A DNA stretch of 64,000 bases from the NCBI GenBank assembly GCA_002695005.1, contig NZNT01000015.1:1-64000 (forward strand). The letters run 5' to 3'. The stretch is from Maritimibacter sp. (GTDB taxonomy: Bacteria > Pseudomonadota > Alphaproteobacteria > Rhodobacterales > Rhodobacteraceae). The position numbers and the translations under genes were made by a program. Below the pieces are notes generated by a model that worked only from the letters and a program-made list of their open reading frames with translations, did not search any database and was not told where the DNA came from. This document shows, piece by piece, positions 9,814 to 19,449 of this stretch; position 1 is the first letter of the stretch, and the number at the start of each line of letters is the position of its first letter.

Positions 9814-11964
9814 ATGAACATCAAGACCACACGCCGCGCCTTCTTGCAGGGCGCCACAGCCGCATCGGCCGCGATGGTCGTCGGGCTGAACGCCAAGGGG
9901 GCCTGGGCCGCCGGCCACGGCGGAGATTTCGTGCCGAACCCCTTCGTCAGGATCGCGCCGGACGGAAGTGTTACCGTCGTGCTCAAGCATTTCGAGATGG
10001 GGCAGGGCACGTCCACGGGCCTTGCAACGCTGCTGGCGGAAGAGTTGGACGCGAAGTGGGAGGACGTGGGCATCGAATTCGCCCCCGCCGACACCGCGAT
10101 CTACATGAACACGCTGATGGGTGTGCAGGGATCCGGCGGTTCGACCGCCATCGCCAACAGCTACATGCAATACCGTGAGGCAGGGGCCGCGGCGAAGTCG
10201 TTGCTCGTGCAGGCTGCTGCGTCGGAGTGGGGCGTGGATGCCAGCGAGATCGAAGTGCAGGACGGCATGGTGAGCCACGGCTCCAACAGCGCGTCCTTTG
10301 GCGATCTGGTCGGCATGGTGCCCGAGGGCGCGACGCCGAACCCGCAACTCAAGGACCCGAGCGCCTTTACCAAAATCGGGGCTGACAAGCTGGCGCGCAA
10401 GGACAGCAAGGCCAAGACCGACGGCACCGCGATCTTCGCGATGGACGTCATGCCCGAGGGCGTCGTCTTCGCAGTGCTCAAGCGGTCGCCCAAGTTCGGC
10501 GGCACGCTGACCTCGTTCGATGCCTCCGCCGCGATGGAGGTCGAGGGCGTGGTGGACGTCAAGCAGACGCCGATGGGCGTCGCGGTTTACGCCACCAACA
10601 CCTGGGCCGCCTTGAAGGGGCGCGAGGCGCTGACGACCGAGTGGGACTTCTCCAACGCAGAAACCCGGTCGCAGGACGAGATGGAGGCGGAATATGCCGC
10701 CGCGATGGACGAGGCCGAGGGGCTTCCCGCCCGCGCCGAGGGCGATACCGCCGGTGCGCTGGAAGGCGCGGCCAAGACCATCGAGGCCGAGTTCCACTTT
10801 CCGTTCCTCGCTCATGCGCCGATGGAGCCGCTCAACAGCGTGGTCCAGATCAAGGATGGCAAGGCGCAGTGCTGGGACGGGTGTCAGTTCCACACCGTAA
10901 CGCAGGGCGCGGTTGGCGCCGTGTCGGGGGTCGGGCCGGAGAACACCTCGATCGAAACCGTCTATGCGGGCGGATCGTTCGGGCGGCGGGCCAACTTCTC
11001 GTCCGACTACGAGGTCGAGGCGACGATGGCCGCGATGGCGCTGGGCGATGGCCGCCCGGTCAAGCTCGTCTGGTCGCGCGAGGACGACGTGCGGGGCGGC
11101 TACTACCGCCCGATGACCAAGCACCGTGTGCGCGCCGGGGTCGATGCCGACGGCAAGCTCGTGGGCTGGCATTCCATCATGGCCAACAAGTCGATCTTCA
11201 AGACCACGCCGATGGACGAGGCCGTGGTTGTCGACGGCGTCGACATCTTCTCGGTCGAAGGGGTGGCGGATACGGAATACGCCATTCCGAACATGTCCGT
11301 GACGCTCCATGACATGGAGACCGCAGTGCCGATGCTCTGGTGGCGCTCGGTGGGTCATTCCCATTCGGGCTACGCGATGGAGGTCGCCATGGACATGGCC
11401 GCCGAAGCCGCAGGGCGCGATCCGGTGGAGTTCCGGCAGGACCTGCTCGCGGGTGCGCCGCGGTCGCTGGCTGTCCTTAACCTCGCTGCCGAGAAAGCGG
11501 GCTGGGGCGGGGATCTGCCGGACGGCTGGGGACGCGGCGTCGCGGTTCACAAGAGCTTCAATACCCATATGGCGCAGGTGGCCGAGGTTTCGGTCACGGA
11601 CGGCAAGGTGAAGCTCGAACGGATCGTGGCGGCCGTGGACTGTGGCGTCCCCGTGAACCCGGACGTGATCCGCGCGCAGGTGGAGGGGGCCATCGGCTAT
11701 GGCCTCGGCCACGTCATGCGTCAGAAGATCACGTTCACGGATGGGGAGGTGGATCAGTCGAACTTCCCCGACTACGAACCGCTCCGGATCTCGGACATGC
11801 CCAAGGTGGAAGTGCATATCGTCCGGTCGAGTGAGGCCCCAACGGGCATTGGTGAGCCGGGCCTGCCGCCTGCCGGACCTGCCGTGGCCAACGCGATCTA
11901 TGCCGCGATGGGCAAGCGGGTGATGCATCTGCCCATGGTGGATGACGGGGTCGAATTCTCCTGA
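9814..11964 (+). CDS. Molybdenum hydroxylase large subunit, Tat-exported (IorB-like)
   Basis: This 716-residue molybdopterin cytosine dinucleotide-binding subunit starts at ATG 9814, with a twin-arginine signal ([17 protein letters not shown], residues 4-20) and an Ala-rich h-region. Internal landmarks are [15 protein letters not shown] and the C-terminal [18 protein letters not shown] with the catalytic Glu. It should act in the periplasm with the iron-sulfur subunit. The substrate is unknown; isoquinoline and aromatic aldehydes are used by relatives. It lies next to purine catabolic genes, but a link to xanthine oxidation is only a hypothesis. Confidence 0.88.
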   Translation: MNIKTTRRAFLQGATAASAAMVVGLNAKGAWAAGHGGDFVPNPFVRIAPDGSVTVVLKHFEMGQGTSTGLATLLAEELDAKWEDVGIEFAPADTAIYMNTLMGVQGSGGSTAIANSYMQYREAGAAAKSLLVQAAASEWGVDASEIEVQDGMVSHGSNSASFGDLVGMVPEGATPNPQLKDPSAFTKIGADKLARKDSKAKTDGTAIFAMDVMPEGVVFAVLKRSPKFGGTLTSFDASAAMEVEGVVDVKQTPMGVAVYATNTWAALKGREALTTEWDFSNAETRSQDEMEAEYAAAMDEAEGLPARAEGDTAGALEGAAKTIEAEFHFPFLAHAPMEPLNSVVQIKDGKAQCWDGCQFHTVTQGAVGAVSGVGPENTSIETVYAGGSFGRRANFSSDYEVEATMAAMALGDGRPVKLVWSREDDVRGGYYRPMTKHRVRAGVDADGKLVGWHSIMANKSIFKTTPMDEAVVVDGVDIFSVEGVADTEYAIPNMSVTLHDMETAVPMLWWRSVGHSHSGYAMEVAMDMAAEAAGRDPVEFRQDLLAGAPRSLAVLNLAAEKAGWGGDLPDGWGRGVAVHKSFNTHMAQVAEVSVTDGKVKLERIVAAVDCGVPVNPDVIRAQVEGAIGYGLGHVMRQKITFTDGEVDQSNFPDYEPLRISDMPKVEVHIVRSSEAPTGIGEPGLPPAGPAVANAIYAAMGKRVMHLPMVDDGVEFS

Positions 11965-11982
11965 TCCACCCTGATCGATGAC

Positions 11983-12016
11983 GACGCCCCCGGTGAAGGC
12001 CGGGGGCGTCTTTTTT
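11983..12016 (+). terminator. Rho-independent terminator after the molybdenum hydroxylase genes
   Basis: A perfect 9-bp GC stem (GACGCCCCC with GGGGGCGTC) closes a short loop and is followed by six T residues. It lies 19 bp after the large-subunit stop codon. Confidence 0.9.
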
Positions 12017-12017
12017 G

Positions 12018-12102
12018 GGTTTCGCCGCGGGCTGCGCCCGCGTCGACCGGGGCGAGGGGCGCTGCCCCTCGCGCTCCCCGAGGTATTTCCGGACCAGAGA
12101 AG
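12018..12102 (+). repeat. Intergenic GC-rich repeat, copy 2
   Basis: This element is about 85 bp and has two internal inverted repeats, one around GCGGGC/GCCCGC and one around GAGGGGCG/CGCCCCTC. It ends with CTCCCCGAGGTATTT and GGACC-AGAAG. It closely matches 21388-21473, more loosely 15781-15863, and inverted copies at 17165-17254 and 1-50. It lies between two convergent genes. Confidence 0.8.
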
Positions 12103-12112
12103 TTGGGCCGCG

Positions 12113-12604
12113 TCAGGTCGGGGCGGCGACCGTCCAGGGTGTCTCGAACAGGTGTTCCTCGAGGTTCGCGCCCGGCCCGATGCGGTCGATCACGGCGAAG
12201 AGGCCGGGCGCCTCAAGCGGTGTGAGGACGCCGTGCCAGGTGCCGCGGTGGAAATTGATCGCCTGGCCGGGTGCGGTGAGGAAGGCCTCGGGCGTGCCCG
12301 GTGCGCCGCCCGTGTCGGGGGCCGCGATCACGAGGAAGCTTGTCATCGACATGGGCACGAAGCACTGCGAGCCGTCCGGGTGGCGCTCGACCAAGGCGAG
12401 GGCATAGGGCAGCGCCCGCGGTTCGGCGTTGAACAGGCTGACGCCTGCGCGGCCGTCGGTGAAGTCGAGGGTGGCGCGGTCGTGGTAGCGGCCGCACTTG
12501 CCCGCGTTGATGATCTTGTCCGGCGCGCCTTTCGTGTCGAGAACGTCGCCAAACGGGGCGAAGGCTTCACGCGTCAGCGGGCGGGCCGCGATTGTGCGGC
12601 TCAT
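12113..12604 (-). CDS. allA: Ureidoglycolate lyase
   Basis: This 163-residue cupin-fold enzyme splits ureidoglycolate into glyoxylate and urea. The family features RPLTREAFAPFGDVL at the N-terminus, HPDGSQCFVPM, and FHRGTWHGVLTPL are present. Its start overlaps the stop of the puuE-uraD gene by 4 bp (ATGA), so the two are co-translated. It ends the leftward half of the purine locus. Confidence 0.92.
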   Translation of the reverse strand: MSRTIAARPLTREAFAPFGDVLDTKGAPDKIINAGKCGRYHDRATLDFTDGRAGVSLFNAEPRALPYALALVERHPDGSQCFVPMSMTSFLVIAAPDTGGAPGTPEAFLTAPGQAINFHRGTWHGVLTPLEAPGLFAVIDRIGPGANLEEHLFETPWTVAAPT

Positions 12605-14016
12605 CCGAGCTTTTCCTTCAGGCGGAGGAAGGCGATCCGCTCCACCTGTTTGCAGGCCTCGGAAAATTCCGTGTCGGTGTCGTTGTCGACCCGGCGGGTG
12701 AAGGCGTTGAGGATGCCCTGCTTGTCGTGATCACGCACGGCGATGATGAAAGGGAAGCCGTGTTTCGCGACATAGGCGTCGTTCAGCCGTGTGAAGGCCG
12801 CACGTTCATCGTCTGTAAGGGCGTCTAGCCCTGCGCTGGCCTGTTCCGAGGTGCTTTCGGCGGTCAATCGCTTCGCCGCGGCGAGCTTGCCCGCCAGGTC
12901 AGGGTGGGCGGTCAGGACGCCAAGGCGTTCCTCCCGGCTGGCCGAGCGGAAAACGCGGGCGAGCGCGTTGTGGATGCCGACTGCGCTGTCGTGGGCGGGG
13001 CCCAGCTCGAGATGCCACGCCCTGTCCGCGATCCATGGGGAATGTTCGAAAATTCCCCCAAATTCCCGGACGAAACGGTCGTTTTCCCACCGATGAGGTT
13101 CGATTCGTGCAATTCGTGGATGCTCCTCGGCCCAATGGCGCGCGATGTCGATGCGGCGCGGAGTCCAAACGCCTTCGTGCCCCTGAATGTAGTCGATGAA
13201 GCGCTTCAGTGCCATAACGCGCCCGGGCCGTCCGACGATCCGGCAGTGCAGCCCAATGCTCATCATCTTCGGCGCGCCAGCCAGCCCCTCGGCATAGAGC
13301 GCGTCGAAACTGTCCTTGAGATAGGTGAAGAACTGCTCGCCCGTGTTGAACCCCTGCGCCGTGGCGAAGCGCATGTCGTTGGCGTCCATCGTATAAGGGA
13401 TCACGAGTTGTTCGCGATCGCCCACGCGCAGCCAATATGGCAGGTCGTCGTCGATGGTGTCGGAGACATAGGCCATCTGTCCGGTCTCGGCCACGAGCCG
13501 CACCGTGTTCATCGAGCATCGGCCGGTGTACCAGCCCTCGGGCGAGGTGCCGGTGACCTCGGTGTGAAGGCGGATCGCCTCGGCTATTGTGGCGCGTTCT
13601 GCGTCCTCGGGCATATCCTTGTGCTCGACCCACTTCAGGCCGTGCGAGGCGATCTCCCAATCCGCGTCGATCATCGCGGCCACCTGTTCCGGCGAGCGGG
13701 CGAGTGCGGTGGCAACGCCATAGACCGTCGGCTTGATCGCGGCCTCACCGAACAGCCGGTGAAGCCGCCAGAACCCGGCGCGCGCGCCGTAATCGTAGTT
13801 CGATTCCATGTTCCAGTGGCGCTGACCGGGCCAGGGGGCCGCGCCGATGATCTCGGACAGGAAAGCTTCTGACGCCGCGTCCCCGTGCAAGACGTTGTTT
13901 TCGCCGCCTTCCTCGTAGTTCACGACGAACTGGACGGCGATGCGCGCACCGCCCGGCCACTGCGGATCGGGGGGCGTCGCCCCGTAACCGCGCAAGTCTC
14001 TCGGATACCTGTTCAA
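12601..14016 (-). CDS. puuE-uraD: Fused allantoinase PuuE and OHCU decarboxylase UraD
   Basis: This 471-residue two-domain protein has a polysaccharide-deacetylase-type, cofactor-independent allantoinase (about residues 1-305, with NYEEGGENN, ASHGLKWVEH and WYTGRCSMNT). It is followed by 2-oxo-4-hydroxy-4-carboxy-5-ureidoimidazoline decarboxylase (about residues 310-471, with AHPDLAG, TSEQASAGLDALT and YVAKHGFPFIIAVR). The two domains do consecutive steps, making allantoin and then opening it to allantoate, so the fusion would channel the product. Similar fusions are known in Rhodobacterales. The gene diverges from uraH-puuD. Confidence 0.93.
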   Translation of the reverse strand: MNRYPRDLRGYGATPPDPQWPGGARIAVQFVVNYEEGGENNVLHGDAASEAFLSEIIGAAPWPGQRHWNMESNYDYGARAGFWRLHRLFGEAAIKPTVYGVATALARSPEQVAAMIDADWEIASHGLKWVEHKDMPEDAERATIAEAIRLHTEVTGTSPEGWYTGRCSMNTVRLVAETGQMAYVSDTIDDDLPYWLRVGDREQLVIPYTMDANDMRFATAQGFNTGEQFFTYLKDSFDALYAEGLAGAPKMMSIGLHCRIVGRPGRVMALKRFIDYIQGHEGVWTPRRIDIARHWAEEHPRIARIEPHRWENDRFVREFGGIFEHSPWIADRAWHLELGPAHDSAVGIHNALARVFRSASREERLGVLTAHPDLAGKLAAAKRLTAESTSEQASAGLDALTDDERAAFTRLNDAYVAKHGFPFIIAVRDHDKQGILNAFTRRVDNDTDTEFSEACKQVERIAFLRLKEKLG

Positions 14017-14188
14017 CGCGTGCCCCTCATCCTGCCGAAGCCGTCGACTTTGCCCTTAATTTGAGCAAACGGTCCTCCGAATGGATATTCCCTTGTGAAG
14101 GGATTTGAAACGCTTTTCACTCAAGCCATTGTTGTGAGGACGATTTCGGGCGATTGTCGACGCGGGACACAAGGGACATGATCGAAAA

Positions 14189-14542
14189 ATGAGCGGATAC
14201 CTCACGACTCACGTTCTGGACACGGCGCGCGGGCAGCCGGCGGAAGGGATCGAGATTGCCCTTTACCGGGTGTCGGGCGCATCGCGCGACAAGATCGCGA
14301 CGACCACGACCAATGCGGACGGACGCACCGATGGTCCGATCCTGCCGGAGAGCGTGTTCAGGACAGGGACCTATGAACTGGTCTTCTTCGCGGGTGACTA
14401 TCTGCGCGCGACGGGGCAGGCCCGCAGCGATCCCCTGTTTCTGGACGAAATCCCGATCCGCTTCGGCATGGACGAGGAAAGCCACTACCATGTGCCGCTG
14501 TTGCTCTCGCCCTTCGGCTACTCGACCTATCGCGGGAGCTAG
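14189..14542 (+). CDS. uraH: 5-hydroxyisourate hydrolase
   Basis: This 117-residue transthyretin-like enzyme hydrolyses 5-hydroxyisourate to OHCU. The N-terminal motif LTTHVLDTARGQPA and the C-terminal tetrapeptide YRGS are the family signatures. It sits between PuuD, which makes the substrate, 4 bp downstream, and the divergent PuuE-UraD gene, whose decarboxylase consumes the product. The 172-bp gap upstream must hold the divergent promoters. Confidence 0.95.
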   Translation: MSGYLTTHVLDTARGQPAEGIEIALYRVSGASRDKIATTTTNADGRTDGPILPESVFRTGTYELVFFAGDYLRATGQARSDPLFLDEIPIRFGMDEESHYHVPLLLSPFGYSTYRGS

Positions 14543-14545
14543 GCC

Positions 14546-15775
14546 ATGGCGGGTATTATCCTTCTCGACTGGCTGGAATTCGCGGTGCGCTGGCTCCACG
14601 TCATCACCGCGATCGCCTGGATCGGGTCGTCCTTCTATTTCATCGCGCTGGACCTTGGCCTGCGCCCCTCCACCGACCGTCGGCAGGAGGGCGTGGGCGG
14701 TGAAGCCTGGCAAGTGCATGGCGGCGGATTCTATTTCATCCAGAAGTACCTCGTCTCGCCCTCCCGGATGCCGGATGAACTGACATGGTTCAAATGGGAG
14801 AGCTATTCGACCTGGCTGTCCGGGGCTGCGCTTCTCATGCTGGTCTACTGGGCCGGTTCCGAGATGTACCTGATCGACGCGGCCAAGATGGAACTGTCGC
14901 CTCTGATCGCGATCCTGATTTCGGCGGCGTCACTGACGGTCGGCTGGATCATCTATGATTTCCTGTGCAAGTCCGGGCTGGCGGAGCGGCCCACGCTCCT
15001 CATGATCCTATTGTTCGTGCTCCTCATGGCGATGGGCTGGGGTTACAACCAGATATTCACGGGGCGCGCGGTGATGATCCACCTCGGGGCCTTCACGGCC
15101 ACGATCATGACGGCGAACGTGTTTTTCATCATCATGCCGAACCAGCGGATCGTGGTGAAAGACCTGATCGACAAGCGCGAGCCCGATCCGAAATACGGCA
15201 AGATCGCCAAGCTGCGCTCGACCCATAACAACTATCTGACCCTGCCGGTCATCTTCCTGATGCTGTCGAACCACTACCCGCTGGCCTTCGCGAGCACCTA
15301 CAACTGGGTCATCGCGGGCCTCGTGTTCCTGATGGGCGTGACGATCCGGCATTTCTTCAACACGCATCACGCGCACAAGGGCAACCTGTGGTGGACGTGG
15401 CTGGTCACCGCGCTCCTGTTCCTCGGCGCGGTCTGGCTGTCGACGCTGGGCACGCAGGCGGACAGCTATGAGGAAAGCGAAGCCCGTGCGCTCACGCCGC
15501 ATGAGGAGCGGTATGCGAGTGTTGCCGAGTTCGAGGATGTGCTCTGGGTCGTGCAGGGGCGGTGCTCCATGTGTCATGCGCGCGAGCCGGGGTGGGACGG
15601 GATCGCAGCGGCGCCAAAGGGCGTTCTGCTGGAGACGCCCGCCGATATCGCGGGCGAAGCGAAACGCATCTATATCCACGCGGGCCTGACCGACGCGATG
15701 CCGCCGGCCAACATCACCTTCATGGAGCCCGAGGAACGAGCAATCCTCCGGCGCTGGATCGAGGCGGCGGGCTGA
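14546..15775 (+). CDS. puuD: Membrane-bound urate oxidase (urate hydroxylase) with cytochrome c domain
   Basis: This 409-residue protein has an N-terminal membrane domain of about eight helices (starting WLHVITAIAWIGSSFYF). A C-terminal monohaem cytochrome c domain follows, with CSMCH near residue 344 and axial Met in DAMPPANITFM. It oxidises urate to 5-hydroxyisourate and passes electrons to the respiratory chain instead of making hydrogen peroxide. It is co-transcribed with uraH (3-bp gap). Confidence 0.93.
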   Translation: MAGIILLDWLEFAVRWLHVITAIAWIGSSFYFIALDLGLRPSTDRRQEGVGGEAWQVHGGGFYFIQKYLVSPSRMPDELTWFKWESYSTWLSGAALLMLVYWAGSEMYLIDAAKMELSPLIAILISAASLTVGWIIYDFLCKSGLAERPTLLMILLFVLLMAMGWGYNQIFTGRAVMIHLGAFTATIMTANVFFIIMPNQRIVVKDLIDKREPDPKYGKIAKLRSTHNNYLTLPVIFLMLSNHYPLAFASTYNWVIAGLVFLMGVTIRHFFNTHHAHKGNLWWTWLVTALLFLGAVWLSTLGTQADSYEESEARALTPHEERYASVAEFEDVLWVVQGRCSMCHAREPGWDGIAAAPKGVLLETPADIAGEAKRIYIHAGLTDAMPPANITFMEPEERAILRRWIEAAG

Positions 15776-15780
15776 AGGTG

Positions 15781-15863
15781 TCGCTGCGGGCTGCGCTCGC
15801 GCCGATCCAATCGAGGGGCGCTGTCCCTCCGGACCTCCCCGAAGTATTTTTGAAACAGAGAAG
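15781..15863 (+). repeat. Intergenic GC-rich repeat, copy 3 (degenerate)
   Basis: This is a diverged copy of the 12018-12102 element, with recognisable GCGGGCTGCGC, GAGGGGCGCTG, CTCCCCGAAGTATTT and AGAGAAG blocks. It lies between puuD and hisB. Confidence 0.65.
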
Positions 15864-15938
15864 ACGGACCGTGGTGCTTTGGCTTTGCAGGCGCTCGCGC
15901 GCTGACTATAAGGCCCCGTGACCATTGGAGTTTGCGAC

Positions 15939-16526
15939 ATGCGCAGAGCGAAGGTGAGCCGGTCCACGGCGGAAACCGAGATCACCGTCGAGATCGACCT
16001 CGACGGCACCGGGGCCTATGACAATCAGACGGGCGTGGGGTTCTTCGACCACATGCTCGATCAGCTCGCGCGCCATTCGCTCATCGACATGACCGTGCGG
16101 GCCAAGGGCGACTACCACATCGACGACCACCACACGGTCGAGGACACGGGCATCGCGCTGGGTCAGGCGCTGCGCGAGGCATTGGGCGACAAGACGGGCA
16201 TCAACCGTTACGGCGAATGCAACCTGCCGATGGACGACGCGCAGGTACGCGCTGCGCTCGACCTGTCGGGGCGCCCCTACCTTGTCTGGAACGTCGACAT
16301 CCCGACGGCCAAGATCGGCGCGTTTGATACCGAGTTGGTGCGCGAGTTTTTTACGGCGTTCTCCGGCAACGGGGGCATCACGCTCCACGTCGACCGCTTG
16401 CATGGCTTCAATTCGCACCATATCGTCGAGGCGGCGTTCAAGGCGGTGGCGCGGGCGCTGCGCATCGCGGTCGAGACCGACCCGCGCAAGGCCGATGCCA
16501 TTCCGTCGACGAAGGGGGCGCTGTAA
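15939..16526 (+). CDS. hisB: Imidazoleglycerol-phosphate dehydratase
   Basis: This 195-residue enzyme catalyses the sixth step of histidine synthesis. The manganese-binding motifs HxxHH-type [22 protein letters not shown] and [16 protein letters not shown] are present. Starting at ATG 15939 gives the usual family length. An in-frame GTG at 15918 would add seven residues. hisH follows after one base. Confidence 0.96.
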   Translation: MRRAKVSRSTAETEITVEIDLDGTGAYDNQTGVGFFDHMLDQLARHSLIDMTVRAKGDYHIDDHHTVEDTGIALGQALREALGDKTGINRYGECNLPMDDAQVRAALDLSGRPYLVWNVDIPTAKIGAFDTELVREFFTAFSGNGGITLHVDRLHGFNSHHIVEAAFKAVARALRIAVETDPRKADAIPSTKGAL

Positions 16527-16527
16527 C

Positions 16528-17163
16528 TTGGTCACGGCGCTGATCGACTACGAGAGCGGCAACCTCCACTCCGCCGAAAAGGCCTTTCAACGCATGGCGC
16601 AGGAGGTCGGCGGGGGCGAAGTCGTCGTGACCTCCGACCCGCATATCGTCGCGGCGGCGGACCGGATCGTGCTGCCGGGCGACGGCGCGTTCCCGGCCTG
16701 CAAGCAGGCGCTCTTCGACCATCGGGGCATTTTCGAGGCCATGGAACGCGCGGTCTTCGAGCGGGGCGTGCCCTTCATGGGGATCTGCATCGGGATGCAG
16801 ATGCTAGCCACACGCGGGCTGGAATACAGCGAGACCACGGGTTTCGACTGGATCGGGGGAGACGTGGTCGCGATCGAGCCGGGCGCGGGCAAGAAGGTGC
16901 CGCACATGGGCTGGAATGACCTCGTCATCGACAATCCGCACCCGGTTCTGGACGGGATCGAAACCGGCGACCACGCCTATTTCGTCCACTCGTTCCATTT
17001 CCGCGTTTCGGACCCGGCCCACCGGATCGCCTATTGCGACTATGGCGAGGAAATCACAGCCATCGTCGGGCACGACAACATGGTGGGCACCCAGTTCCAC
17101 CCGGAAAAATCACAGGCGAACGGCCTGAAGATCATCGCCAATTTCCTCAACTGGCGTCCCTGA
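16528..17163 (+). CDS. hisH: Imidazole glycerol phosphate synthase, glutamine amidotransferase subunit
   Basis: This 211-residue class I amidotransferase supplies ammonia to HisF. It has the nucleophile motif GICIGMQMLA and the catalytic His and Glu in GTQFHPEKSQ. The only start near hisB is TTG at 16528, one base after the hisB stop, followed by the usual VTALIDYESGN opening. Translation is probably coupled to hisB. Confidence 0.93.
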   Translation: MVTALIDYESGNLHSAEKAFQRMAQEVGGGEVVVTSDPHIVAAADRIVLPGDGAFPACKQALFDHRGIFEAMERAVFERGVPFMGICIGMQMLATRGLEYSETTGFDWIGGDVVAIEPGAGKKVPHMGWNDLVIDNPHPVLDGIETGDHAYFVHSFHFRVSDPAHRIAYCDYGEEITAIVGHDNMVGTQFHPEKSQANGLKIIANFLNWRP

Positions 17164-17164
17164 T

Positions 17165-17254
17165 CTTCTTCGGTCCAAAAATACCTCGGAGGGGGTGTGG
17201 GGGAGGCAGCGCCACCCCCACCCGGTCGACGCGGGCGCTGGCCCGCGGCGAAAT
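17165..17254 (-). repeat. Intergenic GC-rich repeat, copy 4 (inverted)
   Basis: Read on the minus strand, this copy begins GATTTCGCCGCGGGCC and ends with the AGGTATTTTTGGACC-GAAGAAG block seen in the other copies. It lies between convergent hisH and DUF2147 genes, and its edge touches the DUF2147 stop codon. Confidence 0.7.
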
Positions 17255-17640
17255 CACTGGATGCGCGACCATGTCTGGTTGGCGCAGAGCAGACCGCCGG
17301 CGACGCAACCTTTGAGGTCGATACGGTTGCCCGAAACCTCCATCTTCCCGATATAGATCTTGTCGTTGGACGGGCGCCAGACGTTCCCTTTGTAAGTCCC
17401 GTCGCCTTGCGGGGCCATATTGATGACCAGCGCCTTGCCGATGTTGGGGGACTGGTATTCGCCCGTGTCGTTGAAGGTGCGCGTGATCCGTCCGCAGACC
17501 TTTTGACCGCATTGATACATATCGACATAGGCATAGGCGCCATCATCGATCTGTGTTTTCCAGAGGCCAAGCGCGGGATCCTGGGCGAAGGCGGGCAGGC
17601 CGGCAACGGCCAGCACGGCGGCGAGTGCGAGTTTCTTCAT
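17254..17640 (-). CDS. DUF2147 family secreted protein
   Basis: This 128-residue protein has a cleavable signal peptide (about residues 1-19, ending PAFA-QDP) and the DUF2147 core with a conserved cysteine pair (YQCGQKVCGRI). The second cysteine pair (GCVAGGLLCANQTW) closes the domain. It has a paralogue just upstream at 17734-18117. The biochemical role of the family is unknown. It runs opposite to the his genes. Confidence 0.8.
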   Translation of the reverse strand: MKKLALAAVLAVAGLPAFAQDPALGLWKTQIDDGAYAYVDMYQCGQKVCGRITRTFNDTGEYQSPNIGKALVINMAPQGDGTYKGNVWRPSNDKIYIGKMEVSGNRIDLKGCVAGGLLCANQTWSRIQ

Positions 17641-17733
17641 GGAGTCCTCCCTGTTTCAGGCATCGTCCATCAAGTCGCGTGCCAATACAATATTGACGTG
17701 AAGCAAACCGCTGTTGGGGTCGCCGACCCGTGT

Positions 17734-18117
17734 TTACTGCACCCGCGTCCAGGTTTCGTTGCGACAGAGTGGGCCGATACAGGCCGACACGTTCATGGTC
17801 CCGCCGTTGACCTGAAGCGTCAGGGGCGCGGATTGCCCGGTGTCCGGCCGCCGGATGCGGCCGTTTGCGAATTCTCCGCCACCCACGGGTTCCATGTTGA
17901 TCACGATGGTCTTGCCCAGCGATCCGCCCTGAATCTCGCCGTTGGGTCCGAACGTGCGGGTCACGACGCCGCAGATTTTTCCCGAGCAGGGGCCGAAGCG
18001 CACGAATGCATAATCGCCCATGTAGGTCGCGGTGCGCCAGATGCCGTTAAGGTTCGTTTCTGCACTGGCGGCGGTCGCGCTGAGTGTAACGGCCGCCGCG
18101 ACGGCGAGCGGTTTCAT
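17734..18117 (-). CDS. DUF2147 family secreted protein, paralogue
   Basis: This 127-residue secreted protein has a signal peptide (about residues 1-18, ending ASA-ETN) and the same layout as its neighbour: GPCSGKICGVVTRTF in the middle and ACIGPLCRNETWTRVQ at the end. The ATG at 18117 places a lysine just before the hydrophobic core, so it is preferred to the ATG at 18135. Tandem duplication is the likely origin. Confidence 0.78.
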   Translation of the reverse strand: MKPLAVAAAVTLSATAASAETNLNGIWRTATYMGDYAFVRFGPCSGKICGVVTRTFGPNGEIQGGSLGKTIVINMEPVGGGEFANGRIRRPDTGQSAPLTLQVNGGTMNVSACIGPLCRNETWTRVQ

Positions 18118-18269
18118 GGGAAAGGTCTGTATCATGTCCGTCCTACGTTGCTGTGTCTGCCATCGTGATGGGGAACGAACGAGGTCTTTTGTTGTAATGT
18201 TCCGTCCGTCTTGTCGTGGGTCATTACGCGTGTTTAATGCGCTCAGATCAAAACCGACCCGGAGCTGAC

Positions 18270-18992
18270 ATGATCCTCTATCCCGCTATCGACCTGAAAG
18301 ACGGCCAATGCGTGCGGCTGCTGCGCGGCGAAATGGAGGCGGCGACGGTGTTCAATGACGACCCGGCGGCGCAGGCCAAAGCGTTCGAGGCCGCGGGCTG
18401 CGAGTGGATCCATCTTGTCGATCTGAACGGGGCCTTCGCGGGCACGCCGGTCAATGCTGCGGCGGTCGAGGCGATCCTCGCGGCCATCGACGTGCCAGCA
18501 CAACTGGGCGGCGGTATCCGCGATATGGCCACCATCGAGGGCTGGCTCGACAAGGGCCTGTCGCGCGTGATCCTCGGCACCGTGGCGGTCGAGAACCCGG
18601 ATCTCGTGCGCGAGGCGGCCCGCGCCTTCCCCGGCAAGGTCGCCGTGGGGATCGACGCGCGCGATGGCAAGGTGGCCACCAAAGGTTGGGCGGAAGAGAC
18701 CGACGTGGACGCGACCGAGCTTGCCCGGTCTTTCGAGGACGCGGGCGTGGCAGCCATCATCTATACCGACATCAACCGGGACGGGGCGATGCAGGGGCCG
18801 AATGTCGAGGCGACGGCGGCGCTGGGCAATGCTGTGTCGATCCCGGTGATCGCATCGGGTGGCGTGTCGTCGCTGGACGACCTGCGCGCGCTCAAGTCCT
18901 GTGGGGCGCCCTTGAACGGGGCCATTTCGGGCCGGGCGCTTTATGACGGGGCCATCGACCTTTCGCAGGCGCTGGCAGTGCTCAAGGGCTGA
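18270..18992 (+). CDS. hisA: ProFAR isomerase (phosphoribosylformimino-5-aminoimidazole carboxamide ribotide isomerase)
   Basis: This 240-residue TIM-barrel enzyme of histidine synthesis begins [18 protein letters not shown]. It has the catalytic Asp8 region and the second catalytic Asp in [10 protein letters not shown]. It shares the half-barrel symmetry of HisF. It starts at ATG 18270, and an upstream in-frame extension is not family-like. Confidence 0.96.
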   Translation: MILYPAIDLKDGQCVRLLRGEMEAATVFNDDPAAQAKAFEAAGCEWIHLVDLNGAFAGTPVNAAAVEAILAAIDVPAQLGGGIRDMATIEGWLDKGLSRVILGTVAVENPDLVREAARAFPGKVAVGIDARDGKVATKGWAEETDVDATELARSFEDAGVAAIIYTDINRDGAMQGPNVEATAALGNAVSIPVIASGGVSSLDDLRALKSCGAPLNGAISGRALYDGAIDLSQALAVLKG

Positions 18993-19047
18993 CGATTTTC
19001 GTGGTCCTGTGTGCCCTGCGTCTTAAGGTGTGGGGCAGGAGGATGCC

Positions 19048-19440
19048 ATGACCGCCAAAGCCAGCCGAGTAGCCAACCGCCCGCCGAAACTCATCCGTGC
19101 TGCCGACGGCGCGCATCGCAACGGGCCGTGGTCCGGGAGCGTGTCGTCCGAGGCGCTTGGCACGGATAGCTTCGTCCTTTTCGCCCGGTTCGAGGCGGTC
19201 GGCACCGGCCCTGTGCTGCATGTTCATCCCTATGACGAGGTTTTCGTGGTCAAATCCGGCCGGGCGCTGTTCACCATTGGGAACGAGAGCTTCGAGGCCG
19301 CCGAAGGCGACGTCGCGATGGCACCGGCCAATGTGCCCCACAAGTTCAAGAACCTGGGGCCGGGGCCGCTGTACACGATGGACATTCATCTGAACGACGA
19401 ATGGATTCAAACCGATCTGCACGACCCGGACGTGGCCTGA
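19048..19440 (+). CDS. Cupin-domain protein
   Basis: This 130-residue protein has a single cupin barrel: motif 1 is LHVHPYDEVFVVKSGRA and motif 2 is GDVAMAPANVPHKFKNLG, together giving three His and one Glu for metal binding. The start at 19048 follows a CAGGAGG ribosome-binding site. It sits between hisA and hisF with no obvious link to histidine synthesis, and its substrate is unknown. Confidence 0.8.
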   Translation: MTAKASRVANRPPKLIRAADGAHRNGPWSGSVSSEALGTDSFVLFARFEAVGTGPVLHVHPYDEVFVVKSGRALFTIGNESFEAAEGDVAMAPANVPHKFKNLGPGPLYTMDIHLNDEWIQTDLHDPDVA

Positions 19441-19449
19441 GCGGCGTGG

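Noticed and set aside
9685-11928. A 747-codon open frame antisense to the molybdenum hydroxylase large subunit
   Set aside because: It is a shadow of high-GC codon use. The protein is His/Arg-rich with no domain, and the plus-strand gene has clear family motifs.
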